In this document: positions 23,914-32,571 of the stretch, in pieces | How the letters are laid out: every line of letters begins with the position of its first letter | Numbering within the stretch: position 1 is the first letter of the stretch | Assembly (NCBI RefSeq): GCF_030766935.1 | Contig: NZ_JASERL010000013.1 | Coordinates: forward strand, 1-64,000 | From: Streptomyces sp. KL109B | Lineage (GTDB): Bacteria; Actinomycetota; Actinomycetes; Streptomycetales; Streptomycetaceae | Length of the DNA stretch: 64,000 nucleotides | Direction of reading: 5' to 3' | Notes under the pieces: model-generated | Database searches by the model: none | The model's input: the letters and a program-made list of their open reading frames with translations, nothing else | Told to the model about the DNA's origin: nothing | Position numbers and translations under genes: made by a program

Positions 23914-25038
23914 ATGTCGGCACCGAACAAGTCGTACGACCCTGTCGAGGTCGAGGCACTGAAACCGGAAGAGATCGAGCGCGTCCAGAAGGAGGCGCTC
24001 GACGCCTTCGCCGCCGCGGACTCGCTCGAGGCGCTTCAGGAGGCCAAGGTCGCGCACACCGGCGGTACCTCGCCGCTGGCGCTCGCCAACCGCGAGATCG
24101 GCGCGCTGCCGCCGCAGGCCAAGGCCGCCGCGGGCAAGCTCGTCGGGCAGGCCCGCGCCGCCGTCGGCCGGGGCCTCGCCGCCCGCCAGGCCGAGCTGGA
24201 GGCCGAGCGCGACGCGCGCGTCCTGGTCGAGGAGGCCGTGGACGTCACGCTGCCCTACGACCGCCGCCAGGCCGGTGCCCGGCACCCGCTGACCACGCTC
24301 TCCGAGCGCATCGAGGACGTCTTCGTGGCCATGGGCTACGAGGTCGCCGAGGGCCCGGAGATCGAGGCCGAGTGGTTCAACTTCGACGCGCTCAACATCG
24401 GCCCGGACCACCCGGCGCGCGGCACCCAGGACACGTTCTTCGTGCAGGGCGCCGACGCGAAGGCCGAGGACTCCGGTGTCGTGCTGCGCACGCACACCTC
24501 GCCCGTGCAGATCCGCTCCATGCTGGACCGCGAGCCGCCGGTCTACGTGATCTGCCCCGGCCGCGTGTACCGCTCCGACGAGCTGGACGCCACGCACACC
24601 CCCGTCTTCAACCAGGTCGAGCTCCTCGCCATCGACGAGGGCCTGACCATGGCCGACCTCAAGGGCACCCTCGACCACATGGTCCAGGCGCTCTTCGGCG
24701 ACGACATGAAGACGCGGCTGCGGCCCAACTTCTTCCCGTTCACCGAGCCGTCCGCCGAGATGGACATGGTGTGCTACGTGTGCCGCGGCGAGTCCGTCGG
24801 CAACCCCGACCGCCCCTGCCGCACCTGCTCCTCCGAGGGCTGGATCGAGCTGGGCGGCTGCGGCATGGTCAACCCGAAGGTGCTCGTCGCCTGCGGTGTG
24901 GACCCCGAGAAGTACAGCGGATTCGCCTTCGGGTTCGGCATCGAACGGATGCTGATGTTCCGCCACAACGTCGAAGACATGCGAGACATGGTCGAGGGTG
25001 ACGTCCGCTTCACCCGGCCGTTCGGGATGGAGATCTGA
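23914..25038 (+). CDS. pheS: Phenylalanine-tRNA ligase alpha subunit
   Basis: 374 aa. Class II synthetase catalytic subunit that charges tRNA-Phe as an alpha2-beta2 enzyme with PheT. The N-terminal coiled-coil region is complete; class II motif 2 is in RVYRSDELDATHTPVFNQVE and motif 3 in FGFGIERMLMFRHN. The segment FNFDALNIGPDHPARGTQDT is highly conserved. The 140-bp gap before it has a TAGACT (23816-23821) that could be a -10 box. Its stop overlaps the pheT start by one base. Confidence 0.98.
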   Translation: MSAPNKSYDPVEVEALKPEEIERVQKEALDAFAAADSLEALQEAKVAHTGGTSPLALANREIGALPPQAKAAAGKLVGQARAAVGRGLAARQAELEAERDARVLVEEAVDVTLPYDRRQAGARHPLTTLSERIEDVFVAMGYEVAEGPEIEAEWFNFDALNIGPDHPARGTQDTFFVQGADAKAEDSGVVLRTHTSPVQIRSMLDREPPVYVICPGRVYRSDELDATHTPVFNQVELLAIDEGLTMADLKGTLDHMVQALFGDDMKTRLRPNFFPFTEPSAEMDMVCYVCRGESVGNPDRPCRTCSSEGWIELGGCGMVNPKVLVACGVDPEKYSGFAFGFGIERMLMFRHNVEDMRDMVEGDVRFTRPFGMEI

Positions 25039-27539
25039 TGCGTATCCCGCTTTCCTGGCTGCGGGAGTACGTCGACCTCCCCGCCACCGAGACCGGCCGC
25101 GACGTGCAGGCCAAGCTGGTGTCCGCAGGCCTTGAGGTCGAGACCGTCGAGCAGCTCGGCGCGGGCCTCAAGGGCCCCCTCGTCGTCGGTCAGGTGCTGA
25201 CCATCGAGGAGCTGGAGGGCTTCAAGAAGCCCATCCGCTTCTGCACCGTCGACGTCGGCGACAAGAACGGCACCGGTGAGCCGCAGGAGATCGTCTGCGG
25301 CGCCCGGAACTTCGCCGTCGGCGACAAGGTCGTCGTGGTCCTGCCCGGCGCCGAGCTGCCCGGCGGCTTCGCGATCTCCGCGCGCAAGACGTACGGCAAG
25401 ACCTCGCACGGCATGATCTGCTCCAGCGACGAGCTGGGCATGGGCGACGACGGCACGCACGGCATCATCGTGCTGCCGCCGGAGCACGAGGTCGGCACCG
25501 ACGCCATCGAGCTGCTCGAACTGATCGACGAGGTCCTCGACATCGCCGTCACCGCCAACCGCGGCGACTGCCTGTCCATGCGCGGCGTCGCCCGCGAGGC
25601 CGCCATCGCCTACGGCCTGCCGCTGCGCGACCCGGCGCTCCTCGACGTGCCCACGCCGAACGCCGACGGCTACCCGGTGCGGGTCACCGACCGCCTCGGC
25701 TGCGACCGGTTCACCGCGCGTACGGTCAACGGCCTGCAGCCCGAGGCGCGCTCCCCGATCTGGCTGCAGCGCCGCCTGCAGAAGGTCGGCATGCGCCCGA
25801 TCTCGCTCGCCGTCGACATCGCGAACTACGTGATGATGGAGCTCGGCCAGCCGCTGCACACCTACGACCGCTCCCTGGTCCAGGGCGCGATCGGCGTCCG
25901 CCGTGCCGAGCAGGGCGAGGCGCTCACCACCCTCGACGGCGTCAAGCGCAAGCTCGACGCCGAGGACCTGGTCATCACCGACGAGCGCGGCCTGATCGGC
26001 CTCGCAGGCGTGATGGGCGGCGCCAACACGGAGATCGCCGACCACGAGGAGGGCGCCGGGACCACCGATGTCGTCGTCGAGGCCGCGCACTTCGACGCCG
26101 TCTCCATCGCCCGCACCGCGCGCCGTCACAAGCTGCCCTCCGAGGCGTCCAAGCGCTTCGAGCGCGGCGTCGACCCGCAGGCCGCGTCCGCCGCCGCCCA
26201 GCGCGCCGTCGACCTGCTCGTGCTGCTCGCGGGCGGCACCGCCGGAGCCGGGGTCACCGAGGTCGTCGCCCCGTCCGGGCCGCACACCATCACCATCCCG
26301 GCCGACCACCCCGACAAGGTGGCGGGCGTGGCGTACGGCCGCGAGACCGTGGTGCGCCGCCTCCAGGAGGTCGGCTGCGACGTGTACGGGCAGGACGCCC
26401 TGACGGTCACCGTGCCGTCCTGGCGCCCCGACCTCGCGGACCCGAACGACCTCGCCGAAGAGGTCATCCGCCTTGAGGGCTACGAGAACCTGCCCTCCAC
26501 GCTGCCGAAGCCCCCGGCGGGCCGCGGCCTGACCGCGCGCCAGCGCCTGCACCGCCGCGTCGGCCGCGCGCTTGCCGGCGCCGGGTACGTCGAGGCGCTC
26601 AACTACCCCTTCATCGGCGAGGGCGTCTTCGACCAGCTCGGCCTGGAGGCGGACGACGCGCGCCGCACCGTCGTCAAGCTGATCAACCCGCTCAGCGACG
26701 AGGAGCCCGCGCTCCGTACGACGCTGCTGCCCGGCCTGCTGACCGCGCTGCGTCGCAACGACGGCCGCGGCAGCCACGACCTGGCGCTCTTCGAGACCGG
26801 CCTCGTCTTCCGGCCGACCGGCGAGGAGACCGCCCCGGTCCGCCTCCCCGTCGACCGCCGCCCGACCGACGAGGAGATCGCCGGCCTTGACGCGGCGCTG
26901 CCCGCCCAGCCCCGGCACGCCGCCGTCGTCCTCGCGGGCGCCCGCGAGCAGGCCGGCTGGTGGGGCAAGGGCCGCCCCGCCGACTGGGCCGACGCGATCG
27001 AGGCCGCGCGCACCCTCGCCCGCGAGGCGCACGTCGAGCTCACGGTCCGCGCCGCCCAGCACGAGCCGTGGCACCCCGGCCGCTGCGCCGCCCTGTACGT
27101 GGGCGAGCAGTTGGTCGGCCACGCCGGTGAGCTGCACCCGCGCGTCGTCAAGGCGCTGAGCCTGCCCGAGCGCACCTGCGCGATGGAGCTGGACCTCGAT
27201 GCCCTGGAGCAGGCCGGAACCGGCCTGGTCGAGGCGCCGCGGATCTCCACGTTCCCCGTCGCCACGCAGGACGTCGCGCTGGTCGTCGACAAGACGGTCC
27301 CGGCGGGCGAGGTCGAGCGGGTGCTGCGCGAGGGCGCCGGTGAACTCCTTGAGTCGCTGCGCCTGTTCGACGTGTACGAGAACGCGGAGCAGCTCGGCGC
27401 CGACAAGAAGTCGCTCGCCTACGCGCTGCGCTTCCGGGCCGCCGACCGCACCCTGAAGGTCGACGAGGCCTCGGCCGCCCGCGACGCCGCGGTGGCGCTG
27501 GCCGCCGAGCGCACGGGCGCGGTGCTGCGCGGCGCGTAA
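25038..27539 (+). CDS. pheT: Phenylalanine-tRNA ligase beta subunit
   Basis: 833 aa, full length. Domains in order: N-terminal MRIPLSWLREYVDLP, EMAP-like tRNA-binding domain (about 40-155), B3/B4 editing domain that removes mischarged Tyr (about 215-390), B5, a catalytic-like core (LRTTLLPGLLTALRRN), and the C-terminal FDX-ACB anticodon-binding domain (FPVATQDVALVVD). Start overlaps the pheS stop (TGATG), so synthesis is coupled. Ends at a strong terminator. Confidence 0.98.
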   Translation: MRIPLSWLREYVDLPATETGRDVQAKLVSAGLEVETVEQLGAGLKGPLVVGQVLTIEELEGFKKPIRFCTVDVGDKNGTGEPQEIVCGARNFAVGDKVVVVLPGAELPGGFAISARKTYGKTSHGMICSSDELGMGDDGTHGIIVLPPEHEVGTDAIELLELIDEVLDIAVTANRGDCLSMRGVAREAAIAYGLPLRDPALLDVPTPNADGYPVRVTDRLGCDRFTARTVNGLQPEARSPIWLQRRLQKVGMRPISLAVDIANYVMMELGQPLHTYDRSLVQGAIGVRRAEQGEALTTLDGVKRKLDAEDLVITDERGLIGLAGVMGGANTEIADHEEGAGTTDVVVEAAHFDAVSIARTARRHKLPSEASKRFERGVDPQAASAAAQRAVDLLVLLAGGTAGAGVTEVVAPSGPHTITIPADHPDKVAGVAYGRETVVRRLQEVGCDVYGQDALTVTVPSWRPDLADPNDLAEEVIRLEGYENLPSTLPKPPAGRGLTARQRLHRRVGRALAGAGYVEALNYPFIGEGVFDQLGLEADDARRTVVKLINPLSDEEPALRTTLLPGLLTALRRNDGRGSHDLALFETGLVFRPTGEETAPVRLPVDRRPTDEEIAGLDAALPAQPRHAAVVLAGAREQAGWWGKGRPADWADAIEAARTLAREAHVELTVRAAQHEPWHPGRCAALYVGEQLVGHAGELHPRVVKALSLPERTCAMELDLDALEQAGTGLVEAPRISTFPVATQDVALVVDKTVPAGEVERVLREGAGELLESLRLFDVYENAEQLGADKKSLAYALRFRAADRTLKVDEASAARDAAVALAAERTGAVLRGA

Positions 27540-27558
27540 CGGCGCGCGAAGCCGCACG

Positions 27559-27594
27559 TGAGGGGCGTATCCGGGACACCGGATACGCCCCTCA
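27559..27594 (+). terminator. Terminator after pheT
   Basis: Perfect 16-bp stem, arms 27559-27574 and 27579-27594, loop GACA, 19 bp after the pheT stop. Confidence 0.95.
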
Positions 27595-27732
27595 GCGGTT
27601 CCGGGGACCTCCCTCACTCATTCGGGTGATGATTCTCTGTGGCGTGGTCCGAACGGGCAGGCGGTCGACAGAATCATTGCGGCCGCCGGGCCGACCCGGC
27701 GTGCGCTGTACTGGGCCGAGGGGGCCGTCGGC

Positions 27733-28818
27733 ATGATCCGTACGAAGACAACGGAACCCACCCGAGCCGAACCCCGGCGCGTCCGGCGCACGTTGATGCT
27801 GGGCCTGCCGACCGTGTGGGGCGCCGTCGCCATGACGTACAAGCTCGTCTGCCCGCTCGCGCAGCTGGACGGGTTCGGCGCGCGGATCACGACGAGCGCC
27901 GTCTTCTTCGCCGTCGGCACCGGCCTGATACTGCGCGTACGCGGCAGCCTCATGCGGGAGTTGAGGGACGCGCAGGCCGCCGCGACCGCCGCCCAGTCCG
28001 CGCTCCTTCGCCCGCCGCCGCCCCGGCTCGACGGGCTCGTGCTCGCCGCCGGACAGCACTCCGCCGACCGCGGCGCCAGCATCGGCGGCGACCTGTACGA
28101 CGTCGTGGCCACCGACCACGGCGTCCGCGTCGTCATGGGCGACGTACGAGGACACGGCCTGGCCGCGGTCGGCACCGTCGGCGCCGTGCTCGGCAGCTTC
28201 CGCGAGGCCGCCCACGACGAGGACGAACTGGGGCCGCTGCTACGGAGGTTGGAGCGCGCACACGCCCGGTACCTGCGCCAGCGCGCCCGCGACGAGCACC
28301 CCTCCGCCGGTGGCGGGGAACCGGAGAACCCGCTCGCCGAGGAGTTCGTGACGGTGCTGCTCCTGGAGATCCGGCGGGACGGCGCGGTGTACGCCCTCAA
28401 CTGCGGTCACCCGTGGCCGTATCTGCTGCGGCCGGGCGCCGCCCGCCGCGTGGAGGCGATGAGCGGGGGCGATCCGCTGCCGCCGCTCGGCCCGTTCCCG
28501 CTGCCCGCCGAGCTGCCGCCGGTGCGCTGCGGGCGGATCCGGCCGGGCGAGGGGATGCTGCTCTACACCGACGGCCTGGAGGACGCCCGCGATCCGCGCG
28601 GCCGGTTCTTCCCGCTGCGCTCCACGCTCGCCACCGCCGTGCGCCACGGGCCCGTCGTGCCGCAGGCCGTCATCCACGCCGTCTACAGCCGACTCCTGTG
28701 CCACGTCGGCGGCCGTCTCGCCGACGACGCCGCGCTGTTGGTGCTGCGCAACGACCGGAGCAGGGTGCCCGCCCAGCACGCCGAGACGGCTCTGCGCACC
28801 GCCCACAAGGTGCTCTGA
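27733..28818 (+). CDS. Membrane-anchored SpoIIE-type PP2C phosphatase
   Basis: 361 aa. Two membrane helices lie near residues 20-80 (LMLGLPTVWGAVAMTYKLVC, then TTSAVFFAVGTGLIL). The PP2C-like serine phosphatase follows, with the metal-binding aspartates in GASIGGDLYDVV, GDVRGHG and LADDAALLVL. Such proteins dephosphorylate anti-sigma-factor antagonists in partner-switching pathways that are very common in Streptomyces. No anti-sigma or antagonist gene is adjacent, so the partner is unknown. A low-complexity insert (DEHPSAGGGEPENP) sits mid-domain. Confidence 0.9.
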   Translation: MIRTKTTEPTRAEPRRVRRTLMLGLPTVWGAVAMTYKLVCPLAQLDGFGARITTSAVFFAVGTGLILRVRGSLMRELRDAQAAATAAQSALLRPPPPRLDGLVLAAGQHSADRGASIGGDLYDVVATDHGVRVVMGDVRGHGLAAVGTVGAVLGSFREAAHDEDELGPLLRRLERAHARYLRQRARDEHPSAGGGEPENPLAEEFVTVLLLEIRRDGAVYALNCGHPWPYLLRPGAARRVEAMSGGDPLPPLGPFPLPAELPPVRCGRIRPGEGMLLYTDGLEDARDPRGRFFPLRSTLATAVRHGPVVPQAVIHAVYSRLLCHVGGRLADDAALLVLRNDRSRVPAQHAETALRTAHKVL

Positions 28819-28857
28819 GCCGACCCCTCGTCAGGAAGCGGTAGCCGGAGGGCGCGC

Positions 28858-28902
28858 CGTCCGCCCGTCGCGGAGTGTGTCGGGCAGGCGAGCGGGCGGA
28901 CG
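28858..28902 (+). terminator. Hairpin after the PP2C phosphatase gene
   Basis: Ten-bp perfect stem, arms 28858-28867 and 28893-28902, 25-nt loop, 39 bp past the stop. The rest of the 286-bp gap holds a TAGGCT at 29061-29066 that could serve the next gene; nothing else was recognised. Confidence 0.5.
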
Positions 28903-29104
28903 ACGCGGTAACGGGCCGCCGCGCTGTACGAGGGGGAGCCGACGGCCCGGCCGGCCTCTTTCGAGGCAGTTCAGTCAACCCGGTTCATAACAGCCACAAC
29001 AGCGCGCACACGCCACGGACTTGGGCATTCCGATCACACCCCGTGTGAACCGGACTCCATTAGGCTGGCGGACACCGAGCCAATGGAGGGCAACGGAGGC
29101 TCCG

Positions 29105-30445
29105 ATGCAGCCCAACACCCTGCTCGACGCGATTCTCGACGAGGCCGGGATCTCCCACGCGGGACTCGCGGCGCACGTCAACCAGGTGGGCAAGGCGCGC
29201 GGCCTCGCCCTCCGCTACGAACACACCGCCGTGGCCCGCTGGTTGAAGGGCCAGCGGCCGCGTGGCCAGGTGCCCGACCTGATCTGCGAGGTGCTCGCCG
29301 CGCGGCTCCAGCGGCACGTCACCCTCGACGACATCGGCCTCGGCATCTCCTGCGAACCGGTCGCCTCGCACATCAGCACGCTGTCCGGGTTCGTGGAGCG
29401 CGCGACCGCGCTGTGGCGCTCCGACCAGCAGCAGCGCCGGCACATCCTGGACGCGCCCGCCGTCACCGGCACCCCCGCCGTGATGCCGGTGTGGGAGTGG
29501 GAGAACCCGCCGGAGGACAACGACGTGTCGCGCGGCGGCCGCCACCCGGTGAGCATCGCCGACCTGGAGATGATGCGCTCGGCCCGCGCCCACTACGAGC
29601 AGATGTACCGCAAGGCGGGCGGCATCGCGACCCGCAGCCGCATCGTCGGCTTCCTCAACACCGAGGCGGCGCCGCTGCTTCGCGGCAGCTACACCGACGA
29701 CACCGGACGCCAACTGCACCGCGCGACGGGCGGCTTGGTGGCCATCGCGGGCATCTGCGCGTACGACTCGGACGCGCACGGGCTCGCGCAGCGCTACTTC
29801 CACCAGGCGCTGCGCCTTGCAAAGGCCAGCGGGGACAGGGGACTTGGGGCGTACGTCATCGCGCTCCTCGTCAACCAGTCGCTGCACATGCGCGACCACC
29901 GGCAGGCCGTCGCCTTCGCGGAGGCCGCGCTGCGCGCCGCCGGGCGGCACATCTCGCCCGCGCTCGCCTCCGATCTGTACGCGATGCAGGCGAAGGCGTA
30001 CGCGCACCTCGGTGACGGCACGAGCGCCCTGGAGTGCATCCGGCGTGCCGAGTCCGCCGCCGACCGCATCCGGCGCGGGCACGAACCGGACGAGACGGGT
30101 TACGTGCAGCCCGGATTCGTCAACGTACAGGTGGCGGAGGCCCTGTTGAGCCTCGGTGACTACGCCGCCGCGAAGGAGCACGCGCAGGAGGCGGTGCACA
30201 CCCCGGCGCACGATCGGGGTCGTGTGCACCGGCTCGCCGTGCTGAGCCAGATCCAGCTCAGACAGGGGAACGCGGAACAAGCCGTGGCCACCGCCGTGGA
30301 AATGGCCGAGACCGCTCGGGGGATGGAGTCGCAGCGTCTGCGCGACAGACTCCGGGCCGTCCGCGAGCACCTCGTACGCAGCGGATGCGCTGGTACGGCC
30401 GAGGCCGCCGAACTCATCGACGGAGCGCTGCGCGTCCCGCTGTGA
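29105..30445 (+). CDS. XRE-type regulator with TPR-like C-terminal domain
   Basis: 446 aa. An N-terminal helix-turn-helix-like region (LLDAILDEAGISHAGLAAHV, then RWLKGQRPRGQVPDLICEVL) precedes a long helical part with tetratricopeptide-like units (RYFHQALRLAKASGDRGLGA, ALRAAGRHIS, YAAAKEHAQEAVHTPAHDRG). This layout is shared by developmental and antibiotic-affecting regulators of Streptomyces such as the NsdA group; I cannot say which. ATG 29105 follows GGAGGC at good distance. The Nudix gene follows 72 bp later. Confidence 0.82.
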   Translation: MQPNTLLDAILDEAGISHAGLAAHVNQVGKARGLALRYEHTAVARWLKGQRPRGQVPDLICEVLAARLQRHVTLDDIGLGISCEPVASHISTLSGFVERATALWRSDQQQRRHILDAPAVTGTPAVMPVWEWENPPEDNDVSRGGRHPVSIADLEMMRSARAHYEQMYRKAGGIATRSRIVGFLNTEAAPLLRGSYTDDTGRQLHRATGGLVAIAGICAYDSDAHGLAQRYFHQALRLAKASGDRGLGAYVIALLVNQSLHMRDHRQAVAFAEAALRAAGRHISPALASDLYAMQAKAYAHLGDGTSALECIRRAESAADRIRRGHEPDETGYVQPGFVNVQVAEALLSLGDYAAAKEHAQEAVHTPAHDRGRVHRLAVLSQIQLRQGNAEQAVATAVEMAETARGMESQRLRDRLRAVREHLVRSGCAGTAEAAELIDGALRVPL

Positions 30446-30517
30446 GCCTTTGCGCGGGGAGCCCGCGAACGCCACTGCTGCGATATTGCCATCAACTCGG
30501 CGGAAGGTGGCAGAACC

Positions 30518-31048
30518 GTGCAGTGGACGAAACAGAACGAACAAACTGTGTATGCAAACCGGTGGTTCAGCGTCAACCTGGCAGACGTCGCCCTACCGGA
30601 CGGCCGGCACCTCGACCACTTCGTCATACGTCTTCGCCCCGTGGCGGTCGCCACGATCGTCAACGAGGCGCACGAAGTGCTCCTGCTGTGGCGGCACCGC
30701 TTCATCACCGACAGCTGGGGCTGGGAACTCGCCGCGGGCGTCGTCGAGGACGGGGAGGACATCGCGTACGCGGCGGCGAGGGAATTGGAGGAGGAGACCG
30801 GCTGGCGGCCGGGACCGCTGCGGCATCTCATGAGCGTCGAACCGTCCAACGGCCTCACGGACGCCCGGCACCACATCTACTGGACCGACGAGGGAACGTA
30901 CATCGGCCACCCCCAGGACGACTTCGAGTCGGACCGCAGGGAATGGGTCCATCTCAAACTCGTCCCCGACATGATCGCTCGCGGAGAGGTCCCGGCCGCC
31001 AATATGGCGGCCGCACTGCTTCTCCTGCACCACCTGAATCTCGGTTAG
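30518..31048 (+). CDS. Nudix hydrolase
   Basis: 176 aa. The Nudix box is complete: G-x5-E-x7-RELxEEtG in GVVEDGEDIAYAAARELEEE followed by TGW. It hydrolyses a nucleoside-diphosphate-linked metabolite; the spacing and the surrounding LLWRHRFITDSWGWELAAG resemble ADP-ribose pyrophosphatase-type members. GTG start with GGAAGG about 12 nt upstream. It is in the same orientation as the XRE/TPR gene and may be co-transcribed. Confidence 0.92.
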   Translation: MQWTKQNEQTVYANRWFSVNLADVALPDGRHLDHFVIRLRPVAVATIVNEAHEVLLLWRHRFITDSWGWELAAGVVEDGEDIAYAAARELEEETGWRPGPLRHLMSVEPSNGLTDARHHIYWTDEGTYIGHPQDDFESDRREWVHLKLVPDMIARGEVPAANMAAALLLLHHLNLG

Positions 31049-31079
31049 GGCCCCCTCCCGGGCCCACAGGCCGGACGGC

Positions 31080-31340
31080 CTAGTGACCGAGTGCCTGCCA
31101 CACCGCGATGGCGAGCGCGCCGACCGAGGTCAGCGCGGCCACCGTGGGCAGGGGCCAGCGGGTGTTCTCGAGCGCGCTGACCCGACTGCTCAGATCGTCC
31201 TGATCCTTCGCGGTCTGGTCGTCGCGGTGTGTGTGCAAGGCCAGTTGACCGTCGATGCGGGCCAGTCGGACCTCGAAGACCCGTCGTAACTCTGCGAGTT
31301 CTTCGGGGAGGACCACTGGATTCTCCGGGTCGGTGGTCAC
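31080..31340 (-). CDS. Small coiled-coil membrane protein, hypothetical
   Basis: 86 aa. The N-terminal two thirds are a charged probable coiled coil (ELAELRRVFEVRLARIDGQL, SSRVSALENT). One C-terminal membrane helix follows (TVAALTSVGALAIAVWQALG). The layout resembles small phage-tail or holin-like proteins but no family is certain. GTG start at 31340 with the strong site AGGAAGGAG upstream supports expression. A 7-bp inverted repeat lies just upstream. Confidence 0.7.
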   Translation of the reverse strand: MTTDPENPVVLPEELAELRRVFEVRLARIDGQLALHTHRDDQTAKDQDDLSSRVSALENTRWPLPTVAALTSVGALAIAVWQALGH

Positions 31341-31364
31341 GAGTGTGCTCCTTCCTTGTGCGTG

Positions 31365-31388
31365 ACATCAGCGCGTCGTCACTGATGT
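31365..31388. promoter_or_regulatory. Inverted repeat ACATCAG-N10-CTGATGT
   Basis: Perfect 7-bp arms, 10-bp spacer, about 25 bp ahead of the GTG of the small membrane protein. The size and position suit a repressor operator. Confidence 0.4.
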
Positions 31389-31478
31389 ACGTATCGGAAG
31401 TCAACTCGCCTGGTGGGCGCGGCGGGAGCGTGTGCGAAAGGCATATGCGAGTCAGCCGCGCGCACCCCGTGCGAACGC

Positions 31479-31514
31479 AGTGGGCCCTGTGCTCCGAAGA
31501 ACACAGGGCCCACT
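31479..31514 (-). terminator. Terminator after the 3-hydroxyacyl-CoA dehydrogenase gene
   Basis: Perfect 13-bp stem, arms 31479-31491 and 31502-31514, 10-nt loop, 19 bp beyond the stop of the reverse-strand gene. Confidence 0.85.
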
Positions 31515-31533
31515 CGCGGATTACGGTGCGTGG

Positions 31534-32406
31534 TCAGGCGTAGGTGTAGAAACCCGAGCCGGACTTGCGGCCGAGCCGGCCCGCGTCGACCATCCGCTGC
31601 AGCAGCGGGGGAGCGGCGTACAGCGGCTCCTTGTACTCCTCGTACATCGAGTCCGCGATGGAGACGATGGTGTCGAGGCCGATCAGGTCGGAGAGCTTGA
31701 GCGGGCCCATCGGGTGCGCGCAGCCGAGCTCCATGCCGTTGTCGATGTCCTCGCGGCTCGCGATGCCGGACTCGAACATCCGGATCGAGGAGAGCAGATA
31801 CGGCACCAGCAGCGCGTTCACCACGAAGCCCGAGCGGTCCTGGGCGCGGATCGCGTGCTTGCCGAGGGTCTTCTCCACCATGACCTGGGCGCGGCTGATG
31901 GTGCCCTCGGACGTGGTGAGCGCCGGGATCAGCTCGACGAGCTTCTGCACCGGCGCCGGGTTGAAGAAGTGGATGCCGACCACGTGGTCCGGGCGGGAGG
32001 TCGCCACGGCCAGCTTCACCAGCGGGATGGAGGAGGTGTTCGACGCGAGGATCGCGTCGGACCGCGTCACGACCTGGTCGAGGACCTGGAAGATCTCCGT
32101 CTTCACCTGCTCGTTCTCGACGACCGCCTCGATGACGAGGTCCCGGTCGGCGAACTCGCCGAGGTCCGTGGTGAACGTGAGCCGCTCCTGCGTCTCCGCC
32201 AGCTCCTCCTCGGTGATCTTGCCGCGCGAGGCCGCCTTCGCGAGCGAGCTGAGCAGCCGGGTACGGCCGTACTCCAAAGCCTCGCCGGTGGTCTCGGCCA
32301 CCTTCACGTCCAGGCCCGCGCGGGCGCAGACCTCCGCGATCCCGGCGCCCATCTGGCCGCAACCCACCACACCGACGCGTTGGATGTCACTCAAGGTGTC
32401 CGTCAC
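31534..32406 (-). CDS. 3-hydroxybutyryl-CoA dehydrogenase
   Basis: 290 aa. NAD-dependent oxidation of (S)-3-hydroxyacyl-CoA. Rossmann motif GVVGCGQMGAGIAEVCARAG at the N-terminus, ASNTSSIPL, the catalytic histidine in GIHFFNPAPVQKLVE, and a C-terminal dimerisation domain (DRSGFVVNALLVPYL, GCAHPMGPLKLSDLIGLD). Length is normal for the stand-alone enzyme used in butyrate, PHB or ethylmalonyl-CoA metabolism. GTG start. It stands alone with its own terminator. Confidence 0.95.
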   Translation of the reverse strand: MTDTLSDIQRVGVVGCGQMGAGIAEVCARAGLDVKVAETTGEALEYGRTRLLSSLAKAASRGKITEEELAETQERLTFTTDLGEFADRDLVIEAVVENEQVKTEIFQVLDQVVTRSDAILASNTSSIPLVKLAVATSRPDHVVGIHFFNPAPVQKLVELIPALTTSEGTISRAQVMVEKTLGKHAIRAQDRSGFVVNALLVPYLLSSIRMFESGIASREDIDNGMELGCAHPMGPLKLSDLIGLDTIVSIADSMYEEYKEPLYAAPPLLQRMVDAGRLGRKSGSGFYTYA

Positions 32407-32571
32407 CTCGTGCCTTTCGCTGATCGTCCGGGATCACCGGTACCAGGGGCACAGTGTCTCTCCGGGGGCTTCCGGAACCGCACGTTACCCCGTAGACATG
32501 GGAGGGGTGGAGTCCGGGTTAACGGCTGTTCATGCGGACAACACCGTGTCACAGGGGGCTTGGGGGGAACT

